Part shown: piece after piece, positions 59,401 through 62,775 of the stretch | Layout of the letters: every line of letters starts with the position of its first letter | Numbering within the stretch: position 1 is the stretch's first letter | Notes under the pieces: generated by a model | What the model was told of the DNA's origin: nothing | The model's input: only the letters and a program-made list of their open reading frames with translations | The model's database searches: none | NCBI GenBank assembly: GCA_020698575.1 | Contig: CM036242.1 | Location: forward strand, 13,745,124 to 13,809,123 | Origin: Bostrychus sinensis | Lineage: Eukaryota; Chordata; Actinopteri; Gobiiformes; Eleotridae | Length of the DNA: 64,000 bases | Direction of reading: 5' to 3' | Made by a program: the position numbers and the translations under genes

Positions 59401-59971
59401 TGTATTTTACTAATGATAAAGCATTTTTTTCTACCATGGCCCATCACTGACCCAAGTTGCAAGTTTTTTTTTATTTTTATTTTTTATTTGACCATGAGTT
59501 GAAATCCGACCATTACTTTTTGAGTTATCTTGCTAACAGACTGACAAACAAATCAATGTCAGCTCCCTTTTCACAGGTAATGAAGTGGTCTCAATTAAAT
59601 ACAAAATAAAAAAACAGCTTTGGAAATCAGTGTTTCTTTATTTTAATTAAAGTAATAAACCTAAATTTAAGTGACTATGTGATTGCAAAAAATCCAACAT
59701 TTTCTATTTGTCCTACTATCAGTAGAGCTTGCATTTAACCATTGTTCTTTCTTGTATTCTTCACCTTCAGGTCATGGACGGACCCGGAGAGAACGACCCC
59801 GACCTGGTGCCCGCCTCCCAGCCTCGCTTCTGTGAGGCCGTAAAGACGGACACACCGGCTTACACCGCTCTCTTCACCAGAACGTTCCAAAACAAAACCT
59901 TCCACGTATACCGGGTTAAGAAGAAACGCAGGAAAAGCCCCAAGAGCTCTGAGCCCCACACAGCTCAGTAA
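3326..59971 (+). CDS. dpy19l3: dpy19l3: dpy-19-like C-mannosyltransferase, 18 coding exons
   Basis: The joined coding sequence is 3326-3443, 3996-4123, 13560-13650, 19089-19210, 19628-19773, 21737-21860, 22043-22177, 23972-24103, 24278-24379, 24645-24718, 26695-26853, 28584-28715, 33622-33733, 34994-35050, 36346-36428, 48808-48940, 54184-54342 and 59771-59971. It totals 2208 nt, 735 residues plus TAA. All introns are GT-AG and all junction phases agree, so the model is intact. Order seen: cytosolic N-terminus with LRQRK (4-8), first membrane span about 47-69, lumenal HENDLWFS (72-79), EREISFRTECGLYYSYYK, a sequon at N121, IDTTRVEF (203-210), a run of membrane spans to about 544, then a lumenal C-terminal domain with EFYDPDTVEL (558-567) and FAGSMQLLAG. 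The family transfers mannose from dolichyl-phosphate-mannose to tryptophan C2 in the ER lumen; mammalian DPY19L3 acts on R-spondin and thrombospondin-repeat clients. The closest match from memory is DPY19L3 rather than L4 or L1/L2. Oddities are an extended Lys/Arg-rich C-terminus and a possible alternative first coding exon at 10313-10612. Confidence 0.96.
3444..3995 (+). other. dpy19l3: dpy19l3 intron 1
   Basis: AT-rich intron with consensus ends (GTGAGT...TCCAG). No repeat or conserved block was recognised. Confidence 0.85.
3996..4123 (+). CDS. dpy19l3: dpy19l3 exon 2: first membrane span and start of lumenal loop 1
   Basis: The acceptor TTTCTCCAG ends at 3995 and the donor at 4124 is GTAAAC, phase 0. 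The exon encodes residues 40-82: GDWSWGS, a hydrophobic span of about 23 residues, then VATLHENDLWFSNIK. The Glu-Asn-Asp motif (73-75) lies at the start of the first lumenal loop. From memory, structural work on the nematode enzyme places a catalytic acidic residue in the equivalent END motif; I could not check this here. Confidence 0.95.
5255..6140 (+). repeat. Interspersed fish repeat split by a MITE
   Basis: The left half (5255-5364) has TTTTCCCTTTTGGGATCAGG, CAGCGAATCGTCTGCCTCC and AGGTGCCCTTCTTGATGC. The right half (6046-6140) resumes with ACTTCTTCACTTATATGGGG and TTGGGACCGGCCC. Two more copies occur at 8735-8925 (reverse) and 9714-9900 (forward). Confidence 0.6.
5365..6045. mobile_element. 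hAT-like MITE with 8-bp target duplication
   Basis: Terminal inverted repeats TAGGGGTGGGACGATA (5365-5380) and TATCGTCCCATGCCTA (6030-6045) match at 14 of 16 positions. Flanking 8-mers ATGCAAAC (5357-5364) and ATGCAGAC (6046-6053) differ at one base, the TSD length of hAT elements. The interior has no transposase frame. Confidence 0.8.
7661..8063. mobile_element. Truncated TTAA-type MITE
   Basis: Starts TTAAATGTCCCCTATTATGC and shares the AACCATGTTATAATGTTGTT block with copies at 11515 and 22268. The right end is missing and abuts the next element at 8064. Confidence 0.6.
8064..8706. mobile_element. hAT-like MITE remnant with an inserted retroelement tail
   Basis: Ends TAGGGCTG (8064) and CAGTCCTA (8706) are near-inverted. 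Subterminal regions are rich in ATATCGCA / TATCGCAATA. Inside, 8375-8435 carries AAGCACTTTGGG, GTGCTATACAAATAAAC and CTTGACTT repeats, typical of a fish non-LTR/SINE 3' tail. Confidence 0.55.
8735..8925 (-). repeat. Interspersed fish repeat, reverse copy
   Basis: Reverse-complement matches to the 5255-6140 repeat: GGCAACCCCAAAAGGGAAGA, CAGGAAGGGCATCTGGC and the GCCAGTGTACTCTGTGTACT end. Confidence 0.6.
9714..9900 (+). repeat. Interspersed fish repeat, forward copy
   Basis: Contains TTTTCCCTTCATGGGTCGCT, AATCGTCTGCTTCCTAGCGT, AATGCCCTTCTGATGTAGCC and AAGAGTACACTGGCTTTT. It lies about 400 bases upstream of the candidate alternative exon and could be part of its promoter region. Confidence 0.6.
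10313..10612 (+). CDS. dpy19l3: Candidate alternative first coding exon of dpy19l3
   Basis: This intron 2 block has 100 uninterrupted codons from ATG 10313 (AAAATGG context, A at -3 and G at +4) to a GTAGGA donor at 10613, ending in phase 0 exactly like exon 2. It begins MELRKR, echoing the LRxR motif near the start of the canonical protein. A hydrophobic stretch follows at residues 69-86 (APGLLLAGLLALTQAWCV), then NTIHENLLWFSQLT. The last 13 residues share T, H, E, N, L, W, F and S with the canonical TLHENDLWFSNIK. Joining to exon 3 at 13560 restores the EREISFRTEC continuation and gives a predicted 753-residue protein. The same frame continues upstream to an ATG at 10244 in poor context. 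No strong polypyrimidine acceptor is seen upstream, favouring a separate promoter over internal splicing. Expression is not shown. A decayed exon duplicate is the main alternative. Confidence 0.62.
11225..11475 (-). mobile_element. tRNA-derived SINE
   Basis: Read on the minus strand, 11472-11395 forms a tRNA-like head with an A box (GCAAAGTGGTTGGCAC) and B box (GGTTCGATTCC), followed by a body with GGGGAGAACACGCAAACTCC on the plus strand. The body resembles the repeats at 45024 and 46377. Confidence 0.7.
11515..12017. mobile_element. TTAA-type MITE, about 500 bp
   Basis: Left end TTAAAGGGCCCATATGATGC; right end GCATAATAAGGGACCTAA, its degenerate inverse. Shares an internal ACATTATAACGTGGTTA block (reverse orientation) with copies at 7661 and 22268. 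Confidence 0.7.
13560..13650 (+). CDS. dpy19l3: dpy19l3 exon 3 (residues 83-113)
   Basis: The acceptor TGTTTTCAG ends at 13559 and the donor at 13651 is GTATTA; the exon ends in phase 1. It encodes EVEREISFRTECGLYYSYYK and then QMLQAPSISE, the most family-diagnostic stretch of the first lumenal loop (E-R-E-[IM]-[ST]-F-R-T-E-x-G-L-Y-Y-S-Y). Its phase-0 start lets it accept either exon 2 or the candidate alternative exon ending at 10612. Confidence 0.96.
14193..14566. mobile_element. hAT-like MITE with an internal poly-T tract
   Basis: Termini TAGGGCTG (14193) and CAGCCCTA (14559-14566) are perfect 8-bp inverse copies and match the ends of the 38694-39417 element. Subtermini are rich in ATATTAGC / ATATCAT. 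A T-run of over 30 bases sits inside. The target duplication is not clear. Confidence 0.65.
16251..16291. other. Stable hairpin
   Basis: CCAGACT...CTTGC, an AAAAA loop, then GCAAG...AGTCTGG can pair over about 18 bp with one internal mismatch and two G-T pairs. It is probably repeat-derived. Confidence 0.6.
17125..17530. repeat. LINE-associated interspersed repeat
   Basis: Begins with TCCAATCCAATCCACTTCAT and CAATGTGCTGCACAAAATTA and continues to ACTTAAAACATTACACTGTG and GGGGGCCATCCTGACATGG, a combination common in fish interspersed repeats. No reverse transcriptase frame is present. Confidence 0.5.
19089..19210 (+). CDS. dpy19l3: dpy19l3 exon 4 (residues 113-153)
   Basis: The acceptor ending TTTCTAAG at 19088 uses AAG; the donor at 19211 is GTAACA, phase 0. 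It encodes GLSELIHDNLTES, then RTINLLQRMNIYQEVFLSVL and YRLLPIQ. The Asn-Leu-Thr sequon at N121 matches the conserved N-glycosylation site in this loop. The TINLLQRMNIYQEV block is nearly identical to vertebrate DPY19L3. Confidence 0.95.
19211..19627 (+). other. dpy19l3: dpy19l3 intron 4
   Basis: A 417-base intron. Its only notable feature is the (TG)n run immediately before the exon 5 acceptor. Confidence 0.85.
19601..19624. repeat. dpy19l3: (TG)n tract at exon 5 acceptor
   Basis: TGTGCCTG followed by about seven TG units runs directly into TTGCAG. It replaces the expected pyrimidine tract of intron 4. Confidence 0.9.
19628..19773 (+). CDS. dpy19l3: dpy19l3 exon 5 (residues 154-202)
   Basis: The exon encodes TYLEPVYFYIYTVFSLQAVY followed by VIALYLTAWLLSGSWLAGAL and TGVWYILNR, two adjacent membrane spans. 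The donor at 19774 is GTGGGC, phase 2. The acceptor is unusual: the region before TTGCAG is a (TG)n run rather than a pyrimidine tract (see the repeat entry at 19601-19624). Confidence 0.95.
21187..21695 (+). mobile_element. tRNA-derived SINE split by a MITE
   Basis: The head at 21187-21250 has an A-box-like GCATGGTGGTTAGTGCC and a B-box-like GGGTTGAATCC. The body resumes after the MITE at 21574 and ends with AGGAATAAGTTGTAGAAAAT and GAATGAAT, as in other copies of this family. Confidence 0.65.
21257..21573. mobile_element. hAT-like MITE with perfect 8-bp target duplication
   Basis: Flanked by GCCAGCCA at 21249-21256 and again at 21574-21581. Ends TACGAATGGG (left) and CCCATCCCTA (right) are inverse at 8 of 10 bases. 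317 bp with no coding frame. It lies within the tRNA-derived SINE. Confidence 0.82.
21737..21860 (+). CDS. dpy19l3: dpy19l3 exon 6 (residues 202-243)
   Basis: The acceptor CATTTCAG ends at 21736 and the donor at 21861 is GTACCT, phase 0. It encodes (R)IDTTRVEFTISLRENWSLPF, then FALQVAAITCYLRPQLTALQ Q. The IDTTRVEF...LRENW block is strongly conserved in DPY19L3 and L4 and precedes a membrane span. Confidence 0.95.
22043..22177 (+). CDS. dpy19l3: dpy19l3 exon 7 (residues 244-288)
   Basis: The acceptor CTTTCTACAG ends at 22042 and the donor at 22178 is GTTTGC, phase 0. The frame reads KVMVWLMYVTTFCFCLTWQF, then NQFILLVQALIIYTLDCTDF and LSTKQ. The LTWQFNQF motif (259-266) matches the family. This is a multi-span hydrophobic region. 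Confidence 0.95.
22268..22725. mobile_element. TTAA-type MITE
   Basis: Left end TTAAAGGTCCTCTATTATGC; right end ATAATATGGCCCATTA. Shares ACAATGTTATAATGTTGTTT and TAATCCTGTATGCTGA with the copies at 7661 and 37227. Confidence 0.75.
22756..23155. mobile_element. Palindromic TTAA-type MITE, 400 bp
   Basis: TTAA followed by AGGTGCTATGAGCAG on the left; CTGCTCATAGCACCT then TTAA on the right, a perfect 15-bp inverted repeat. The inversion extends inward (TATATTTTTTATATTTT against AAAATATAAAAAATATA, and a second internal inverted pair around GATAACAATAGTAC and GTACCATTGTTATC). Confidence 0.85.
23270..23699. mobile_element. MITE with CAGGGTAG termini
   Basis: ACAGGGTAG at the left end and CTACCCTGT at the right end are exact 9-bp inverse copies, with AGGTCTTAAAAGCATTA and CTTAAAAAAGTCTTAAATTT subterminal. 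The target duplication is not clear. Confidence 0.6.
23972..24103 (+). CDS. dpy19l3: dpy19l3 exon 8 (residues 289-332)
   Basis: The acceptor CTTTTATAG ends at 23971 and the donor at 24104 is GTAATG, phase 0. It encodes 44 residues of membrane spans, including VWLLQFCNSMILGSLVLSFI, matching the LQFFNSMILGSLLISF stretch of human DPY19L3. Confidence 0.95.
24278..24379 (+). CDS. dpy19l3: dpy19l3 exon 9 (residues 333-366)
   Basis: The acceptor TTTTATTTAG ends at 24277 and the donor at 24380 is GTACTG, phase 0. It encodes SGLKTGSLLFRLGKLLLHTA then MVLLLTFTINYLAK: a short cytosolic basic link (LKTGSLLFRLGK) and one span. Confidence 0.94.
24645..24718 (+). CDS. dpy19l3: dpy19l3 exon 10 (residues 367-391)
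   Basis: The acceptor CCTTTTGCAG ends at 24644 and the donor at 24719 is GTATGA, phase 2. It encodes KALQLKSDEHIFKFVKSKFG then LGMT(R). The KSDEHIFKFxKxKFGLG block is a hallmark of DPY19L3 and separates it from L4, which reads differently here. Confidence 0.95.
24719..26694 (+). other. dpy19l3: dpy19l3 intron 10
   Basis: 24990-25700 looks repeat-derived (starts GCTTGGGACACACTATGCGA). 26030-26290 is a GC-richer, non-repetitive block. The remainder is AT-rich. Confidence 0.7.
26695..26853 (+). CDS. dpy19l3: dpy19l3 exon 11 (residues 391-444)
   Basis: The acceptor TTTGCTCTAG ends at 26694 and the donor at 26854 is GTGAGG, phase 2. It encodes DFDAGLYLCEEAFGVLPLDT, then LDRLAGTLLLYPYVFTLLLL and TGVFTVTAVQNL. 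It is a lumenal loop with LCEEAFG followed by a membrane span. Confidence 0.95.
26854..28583 (+). other. dpy19l3: dpy19l3 intron 11
   Basis: Contains an hAT-like remnant at about 27020-27365 (AAGGCTGTGCAGTTAATCAA, AATTGTCGTAATTAGCAAAT), a (GT)n(AT)n microsatellite at 27400-27431 and a GC-richer stretch at 28310-28480. Confidence 0.75.
27400..27431. repeat. (GT)n(AT)n compound microsatellite
   Basis: About five GT units, then ACAT, then about eight AT/TA units. Confidence 0.95.
28584..28715 (+). CDS. dpy19l3: dpy19l3 exon 12 (residues 444-488)
   Basis: The acceptor CGCTGCTCAG ends at 28583 and the donor at 28716 is GTAAGT, phase 2. The first half (SSPKGASAEEKRGASVGRAV) is a poorly conserved, charged cytosolic loop. 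The second half (RPDVAYNLLHTLFFGLLAFS TMR) aligns to the conserved AYNLxHTxxFGxLAxSTMR of the family. Confidence 0.93.
29727..31015. mobile_element. Non-autonomous DNA transposon, GGGCCAGATTTA ends
   Basis: GGGCCAGATTTA starts at 29727 and TAAATCTGGCCC ends near 31013, an exact 12-bp inverted repeat. No transposase frame inside. A fish non-LTR 3' tail (CTATACAAATAAAACTGAAT with GAATT repeats, 29815-29886) lies near the left end. Confidence 0.7.
31512..32036. mobile_element. TTAA-type MITE, fullest copy
   Basis: TTAAAGGGGCCCTGATATGC at the left and GCATAATATGGGCCCTTTAA at the right; the TTAA is duplicated at both ends. About 525 bp, the longest and cleanest member of the family seen here. Confidence 0.85.
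32557..32604. repeat. (ATT)n microsatellite
   Basis: TTA/ATT trinucleotide repeat with two GTT interruptions. Confidence 0.95.
33622..33733 (+). CDS. dpy19l3: dpy19l3 exon 13 (residues 488-525)
   Basis: The acceptor TTTGTTCAG ends at 33621 and the donor at 33734 is GTAGGT, phase 0. It encodes MKYIWTGHMCAVAAFGVCRT, then EIWTLIFSTLRCNSKFL. MKYxWTxHMC and AxFGxC.xEIW are conserved in DPY19L3. Confidence 0.95.
33734..34993 (+). other. dpy19l3: dpy19l3 intron 13
   Basis: 34035-34165 resembles a degraded tRNA-derived SINE head (GCAGCATTGGCGCAGG, TTGGTGGTTAGATCTGTGG). 34640-34880 is a GC-richer non-repetitive stretch. Otherwise nothing recognised. Confidence 0.65.
34994..35050 (+). CDS. dpy19l3: dpy19l3 exon 14 (residues 526-544)
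   Basis: A 57-nt microexon-sized coding exon: the acceptor CATTTTGCAG ends at 34993 and the donor at 35051 is GTACGT, phase 0 on both sides. It encodes SRLITYAVPVVMMGCLYYK, the last hydrophobic span before the lumenal C-terminal domain. Skipping it would keep the frame while removing one span. Confidence 0.93.
35051..36345 (+). other. dpy19l3: dpy19l3 intron 14
   Basis: AT-rich. Two isolated AATAAA motifs (about 35746 and 36060) are present, but no gene or repeat boundary was recognised. Confidence 0.8.
36346..36428 (+). CDS. dpy19l3: dpy19l3 exon 15 (residues 545-572)
   Basis: The acceptor TCTTTTCAG ends at 36345 and the donor at 36429 is GTACAC, phase 2. It encodes FWPKLMEELSELREFYDPDT then VELMTWI. 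The ELxEFYDPDTVELMxWI motif is shared by DPY19L3 and L4 and marks the start of the lumenal domain. Confidence 0.96.
37227..37448. mobile_element. Internally deleted TTAA-type MITE
   Basis: TTAAAGGTCCACTGTTGTGC left, CCTAATATGGGCCTTTAA right. 222 bp, sharing CAATCCTGTATGCTGAA with the 22268 copy. Confidence 0.75.
38694..39417. mobile_element. hAT-like element with perfect 8-bp target duplication
   Basis: GTAATAAC occurs at 38686-38693 and again at 39418-39425. The termini TAGGGCTGTCACGGT (left) and ACCGCGACAGCCCTA (right) are inverse at 14 of 15 bases. 724 bp with no intact transposase, hence non-autonomous. The left subterminus contains repeated ACCGCG / GCGGTA motifs. Confidence 0.88.
41602..41659. 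other. Near-perfect 26-bp inverted repeat (hairpin)
   Basis: The left arm 41602-41627 (GAAGATACTAACTCC...) and right arm 41634-41659 pair at 25 of 26 positions across a 6-base loop (ATCAGC). Related arm-like sequence (ATACTAACTCC...CACAAGGGGTCAG) recurs at 43609-43636 and 55798-55828. Confidence 0.9.
42825..43550. mobile_element. hAT-like MITE (TAACGATAT type) interrupted by another MITE
   Basis: Left end TAGAGATGTAACAATT and right end GATATCGTTACATTTCTA are near-inverse, and the flanking 8-mers ATCAATGG and ATGAATAG match at 6 of 8. A second, uninterrupted copy lies at 50617-51019 and shares AGACCATGATCCTTTGCTCT and TTGTGAGCATTTCTACAA. Confidence 0.75.
43145..43460. mobile_element. hAT-like MITE nested in another MITE
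   Basis: CCCTAGAG flanks both sides (43137-43144 and 43461-43468), a perfect 8-bp duplication. The ends CAGGGGTGTCCAAAC and GTTTGAACACCCCTG are inverse at 14 of 15 bases. 316 bp; the TGGCCCGGGGGCCAAA segment is typical of vertebrate hAT-Charlie-like repeats. Confidence 0.88.
44510..44528. repeat. (ACT)n microsatellite
   Basis: Six ACT units just left of the Tc1-like element. Confidence 0.9.
44904..46022 (+). pseudogene. Broken Tc1-family transposase
   Basis: The frame from ATG 44904 reads MGRGSPICERVRKQIVEY..., the N-terminal helix-turn-helix of Tc1 transposases, and is cut at 45024 by a SINE-family insertion. Downstream, separate frames give SIRRAICRGQLKLYHAKRKP, the WAKVHLKWTVSKWD...WSDKSKFDILF block around the first catalytic Asp, and MGGISAFGMGSL. 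The remaining catalytic part is deleted; only the C-terminal KLITLMPRCLQTVLKIRGNA remains. Frameshifts, the insertion and the missing catalytic block show it is inactive. Confidence 0.85.
45024..45311 (+). mobile_element. SINE-family insertion inside Tc1 transposase, 9-bp target duplication
   Basis: ACAGAGCAT occurs at 45015-45023 and again at 45312-45320. The 288-bp insert starts TCATTCATTCATTTTCTACC and contains TTAGGGGTCGCGGGTGATTG, AGCTTGTCGCAGGGCTGAC and GATGGTGGGAGGAAGCCGG, the body of the repeat also seen at 46377. It lacks the tRNA-like head. Confidence 0.88.
46377..46632 (+). repeat. SINE-family copy
   Basis: CGTTCATCTTCCGCTTATTC, TTAGGGGTCGTGGGTA, GCCGGTTAGTCGCAGGGCTA and CAATTTAGAGTCACCAATTC follow the same order as the 45024 copy, but are more diverged and have a small duplication (GTCATGTCATGT). 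Confidence 0.75.
47595..47626. repeat. GGTGCTCC palindromic repeat
   Basis: GGTGCTCCTAA...TTAGGAGCACC forms a stem of about 12 bp with a short loop. It belongs to a repeat running about 47560-47660 (GGGCTCAAACTGAAC, AAAAATTTAGGTGCACC). Confidence 0.6.
48808..48940 (+). CDS. dpy19l3: dpy19l3 exon 16 (residues 572-616)
   Basis: The acceptor CCTGTGAACAG ends at 48807 and the donor at 48941 is GTACTG, phase 0. It encodes STKTPKRAVFAGSMQLLAGI, then KLCTGRVLTNHPHYEDKDLR and ERTKQ. AVFAGSMQLLAGxKLCTGRxLTNHPHYED is almost invariant in DPY19L3. Confidence 0.96.
49038..49235. mobile_element. Tc1-type transposon end fragment
   Basis: GTACAACTTCAAAACCCGAA is similar to the left tip at 44545. TTTGCAAATGACATAAAAAC, ATATTTTATTCACAAAAGAA and ACATTTTACCATATCAGAAA follow, the order typical of the long inverted repeats of these fish elements. 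Only one end is present. Confidence 0.55.
50617..51019. mobile_element. hAT-like MITE (TAACGATAT type), uninterrupted copy
   Basis: Left TGGGATGTAACAATATTGGC; right GTATCTTTACATCCCTA. Shares several long blocks with the interrupted copy at 42825-43550 but lacks the 43145-43460 insertion, so it shows the pre-insertion state. Confidence 0.75.
51155..51480 (+). mobile_element. tRNA-derived SINE
   Basis: Head-like GTTGCTCAGTAGTTAGAGCA, a body with GGCCAAGACACTCACACTCA and GTGTATGAATGTGTGAGTGT, and tail GACTTTGAGTGTCTGGAAAA then GTGCTATATAACACTT. A widespread fish SINE architecture; the B box is degraded. Confidence 0.7.
52312..52640. repeat. Second CTAAAC-type minisatellite, degenerate
   Basis: Repeated variants of AAACTAAGACTAAACTAG and AGGACTAAACC with an unrelated stretch at about 52430-52500. 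The motif matches the 541-925 array. Confidence 0.75.
53501..53785. mobile_element. TTAA-type MITE, right end unclear
   Basis: TTAAAGGGGCTATATTATGC followed by AAAATTTACTTTTCTGAGCT and ACATACCTGGAATTGTGTTT, colinear with the 31512 copy. The matching right terminus was not found. Confidence 0.65.
54184..54342 (+). CDS. dpy19l3: dpy19l3 exon 17 (residues 617-669)
   Basis: The acceptor TGTGCTGCAG ends at 54183 and the donor at 54343 is GTGGGT, phase 0. It encodes VYQVYARRSPEEVHEILKAM, then GADYVVLENSICYERRHRRG and CRLRDLLDLANGH. The basic CYERRHRRGCRLRDLLD motif is a DPY19L3 signature. The codon composition is visibly more GC-rich than the surrounding introns. Confidence 0.96.
57495..57944. mobile_element. 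TTAA-flanked MITE
   Basis: TTAA then AGCAGAACTCAGTAACT on the left; AGTTACTGAGTTACGCT then TTAA on the right, inverse at 15 of 17 bases. A GC-richer interior (CTCGCGAGAAAGCAGC) has no extended coding frame. Confidence 0.8.
58769..59011. mobile_element. Internally deleted TTAA-type MITE
   Basis: TTAAAGGGGCTATATTATGC left, GCATAATATAGCTCCTTTAA right, TTAA at both ends. 243 bp against about 525 bp in the copy at 31512. Confidence 0.85.
59771..59971 (+). CDS. dpy19l3: dpy19l3 last coding exon 18 (residues 670-735, stop TAA)
   Basis: The acceptor TTCACCTTCAG ends at 59770. It encodes VMDGPGENDPDLVPASQPRF, then CEAVKTDTPAYTALFTRTFQ, NKTFHVYRVKKKRRKSPKSS and EPHTAQ before TAA 59969-59971. MDGPGENDPDL and FTRxFQNKTFHVY align to the family end. 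Human DPY19L3 stops a few residues after HVY, so this protein carries an extra Lys/Arg/Ser-rich tail of roughly 13 residues. An NKT sequon lies at residue 710. Confidence 0.94.
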   Translation, partial: VMDGPGENDPDLVPASQPRFCEAVKTDTPAYTALFTRTFQNKTFHVYRVKKKRRKSPKSSEPHTAQ

Positions 59972-60720
59972 CAGCAGCTCTGAAACCCCAGCTGTTTGGT
60001 TTATCTCATGTTCATTTTTTTTTTTTTAACACAAGGCCCTGTGAACTGTGGTGTTAGGGCAGCCGGACGCTCAGAGCTGCAGGCTGCTTTATTTTAGTTA
60101 GCAGAGTGTGTGTGTGTGGGGGGGCTGCTCTCTCAACCCACCCAGCCCCGCTGTGCTGCTCCTGGGCTGCTCTGCTGCGGATGAACAAGCACACACAATT
60201 ACAGGGCCTGTACTCCAGCAGCCATGAGCGACTATTAGCACTCACCATTGTTTCTGCACAGTGCCATGAAATGAACTGCAGATTATTGAGACGTTCACCA
60301 AGAGTCCACTTTCCAAAACAGAATCTCTGACCAGCAGAATCAGCTTTGAGTGTCATTCCTAAATCTAGTTTGCCATCAGAATTAAAAAGATGAATGTTTC
60401 CGGTTATTTATCAGTTTTCTATATCAACCCAAAATACATTTTTAAAGCAGTAGCCATAAAATCATATCTAAAAAACAGCTAAACTAAAATAGCTAAACTA
60501 ACATCTCTGAAAAAGTGCATTCTTGTATTGTCATTTGTGAATATATTGCCTGTAGTGTTTGGCTCCACTTCACTTCTTGTAATTGTGTATTTGTTATCGC
60601 CAAATCAGCAGTCATCATATTTATAACATTTTTGCCTTCCATTCAAACAACATTTACTTAATGCCTTTTAGAATAATTGTCAGGACTGGACTGTAAATAA
60701 AACTGTTGTGCAAGTCCTGG
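59972..60720 (+). other. dpy19l3: dpy19l3 3' untranslated region
   Basis: The stretch from the stop codon to shortly after the first canonical AATAAA (60696-60701). It contains a CA/GT-rich patch and a poly-G run near 60117, and has no reading frame of interest. The 3' end is inferred from the signal only. Confidence 0.5.
60696..60701 (+). terminator. dpy19l3: Polyadenylation signal AATAAA
   Basis: A canonical AATAAA about 725 bases after the stop codon, followed by the GT-rich GTTGTG expected downstream of a cleavage site. A weaker ATTAAA variant occurs near 60383 and could give a shorter 3' UTR. Confidence 0.55.
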
Positions 60721-60999
60721 TATAGATCTGGATTACTTCTAAAATCTTCTTTTTTTTACTTTTACCTAATGGTTCATTTGTGGTTAGGTCCTTACTTAGT
60801 TCTCATTTAGCCCTAGTTTTCACCAGTACACACTGCTTTAGAGTCTGGTGTCTATTTATGTATTTGAATTCAGTTGGTGTGAAACAATGATTTTTTTACT
60901 GCGTCAAAGGCATCATTCAAATATTGTGTGTAATATTTAACGCAGTATTTTCCAATCAGAGGTATCCACTTTGCACTGAGGTACCTGGAAATATTTCAT

Positions 61000-61260
61000 A
61001 ATTGGCGCTTTTTAAAACACCCAAAGTCACTTTACAGTTTGGTGCATTATTCATTCACTCTGGTGCTGGTGACAGAGATGTGGCTGCTATTCTGCGCAGC
61101 CTCTCCCACCACCACCAAATATACAATCGCACTAACACATACATGCAAGAAAGGTGTGTGAAATGCCTTGCCAAAGGACACAATGACAGTATGAGATGCC
61201 AGTCGCGGGGACACCCACATATTCTTCTAATATTATGCAGCGCTAATTATGCCCTCACAG
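61000..61260 (-). repeat. Degraded SINE, reverse orientation
   Basis: GGCGCTTTTTAAAACACCCA, CACTTTACAGTTTGGTGC and ATTCATTCACTCTGGTGC, then TGCCTTGCCAAAGGACACAA and CAGTCGCGGGGACACCC, read as the reverse complement of the SINE type at 51155-51480. Confidence 0.6.
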
Positions 61261-61469
61261 TACAATACTGCTGAACATCGTGCTTATTCTGGTAACCCTC
61301 TGACAAGTTCCCATTGGTACTTGTCAAGTTGGCACACTTTGAAAGGCATTTCCATTATTATAATGGGTGTTCAAAATGCATGGTCACCTTTCAGCTGCGG
61401 TTCCATCAGTAATGGTAGAGGCACTATAATGTAGATTTTTTCACTACAGAAAACATGCACAATAGGCTA

Positions 61470-61655
61470 ACCCTCCTGCTAGGTACTCCTGACCAGGATC
61501 CTGGCCCAAGATCTGGGAAAAGGGTTCCTGGGCGCTGCACTGCAGGCCCCCGCAGCTCCTGATAGGTTGCCTCAGCAGCATTAAAGGATGAGTCAAATGC
61601 AGAGGACAAATGTCCCTACAGGGACAATAAAGTCTACCTTACCTTACCTTACAGT
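61470..61655 (+). repeat. SINE-type repeat with ACCTT tail
   Basis: GGGTTCCTGGGCGCTGCACT, AGGATGAGTCAAATGCAGAG and CCCTACAGGGACAATAAAGT, followed by a tail of about four TACCT units, as in common fish SINEs. Confidence 0.7.
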
Positions 61656-62775
61656 TTGTTGATAGGCAGAGACAGAGAGCCCTCTCTCAAAATAAAAGAA
61701 AATTGGTAACATTGAGAATCTTATCAAAAACAATTTGATTTGATTTGACAGGATTCATTACTGATGTCTTTATACCAAGGCTTTGTACCTTAAAAGTGGA
61801 TTTAGTGGTAAAACATTCTTGCACACCCGTGAATTGCATAAATATACAATTATATGCTCAAACTTATCCATTACATAAGATTTAGTTGCTTAATAAATGG
61901 CAACTTGTCCACATTTTAAAAGCTAGTTTTGAATTTTATTCCCATATCGCGGTAAAAACACAAGACCTTCCAAGGGTCATTTCAGGGGTCACCCAACTGT
62001 CCTGCACCGACCCGCACTCCTTATTGGAAACATTAACTTATTTGGACTTTATAATAATAAACAGGCCTATGCTGCAGTATGCAGCTCACAGAGGGACGAT
62101 AAAATAGTTTGGATTAAAGTTTGGCAAATTTTCACAGTATTTCACAGACCTGGAAGTGGGTCCAAAACAGAGCTGGCACAACACATGCAGTCTGCTCTTT
62201 TATCAACACCATACATTATTGAAGAGCGCAAGTTGCCAGCAGTGTAGAGCCGAGACAGAAATGAGGGATCAAAAGAATTATCCGAATATGGTGAAAGCAC
62301 AAACAAGCTGCCGGTTTGACAAAATTAGTAAGTTACAGACATATGACTAAATCTGAATCGAGATTTATTTTAAATAGAACATTTTGGGGGCCTTCAGAAT
62401 GTCTTTAATTGTCATAGCATGTTGTAGGGAGGAATCATTTGTGAAAAAACTTGTCTGAGATTATTGCCTCCACCAAGAGGTTATATTTTTGCCAGTATTG
62501 GGTGGCTTGGTAATGTGTTTCCAAAATAACAGAAAAAGTAATGGTTCAATTTTGGTCGAGAGTGGAAAGAGTTTTTGGTGTGGATTTGGAAAGCCTTGTG
62601 GAACCATTTCTCTCTCTTTTTTTTTTTAAAGATTCTATATATGATTTCCAAAACCCCTCACCACAGTCACAAGGTATCAATAAGGAAAAAATAGTAGTAA
62701 TAGTTTTATTGAGTTGTTTACTGTTAAGATGGCTGAGCTTCGTGGCACAATGGAGAGAGCAGTGAGAATCTATAT

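Larger units (their letters stand above)
54343..59770 (+). other. dpy19l3: dpy19l3 intron 17 (5.4 kb)
   Basis: Contains a TTAA-flanked MITE (57495-57944), an internally deleted TTAA MITE (58769-59011) and a copy of the ATACTAACTCC repeat (55798-55828). 59440-59590 and 37580-37700 share a TGACCATTACTTT...TTGCTAACAG repeat. No other gene was recognised. Confidence 0.8.

Noticed and set aside
59735..59959. Minus-strand frame opposite exon 18
   Set aside because: It is a shadow of the GC-rich, well-conserved coding exon on the plus strand.
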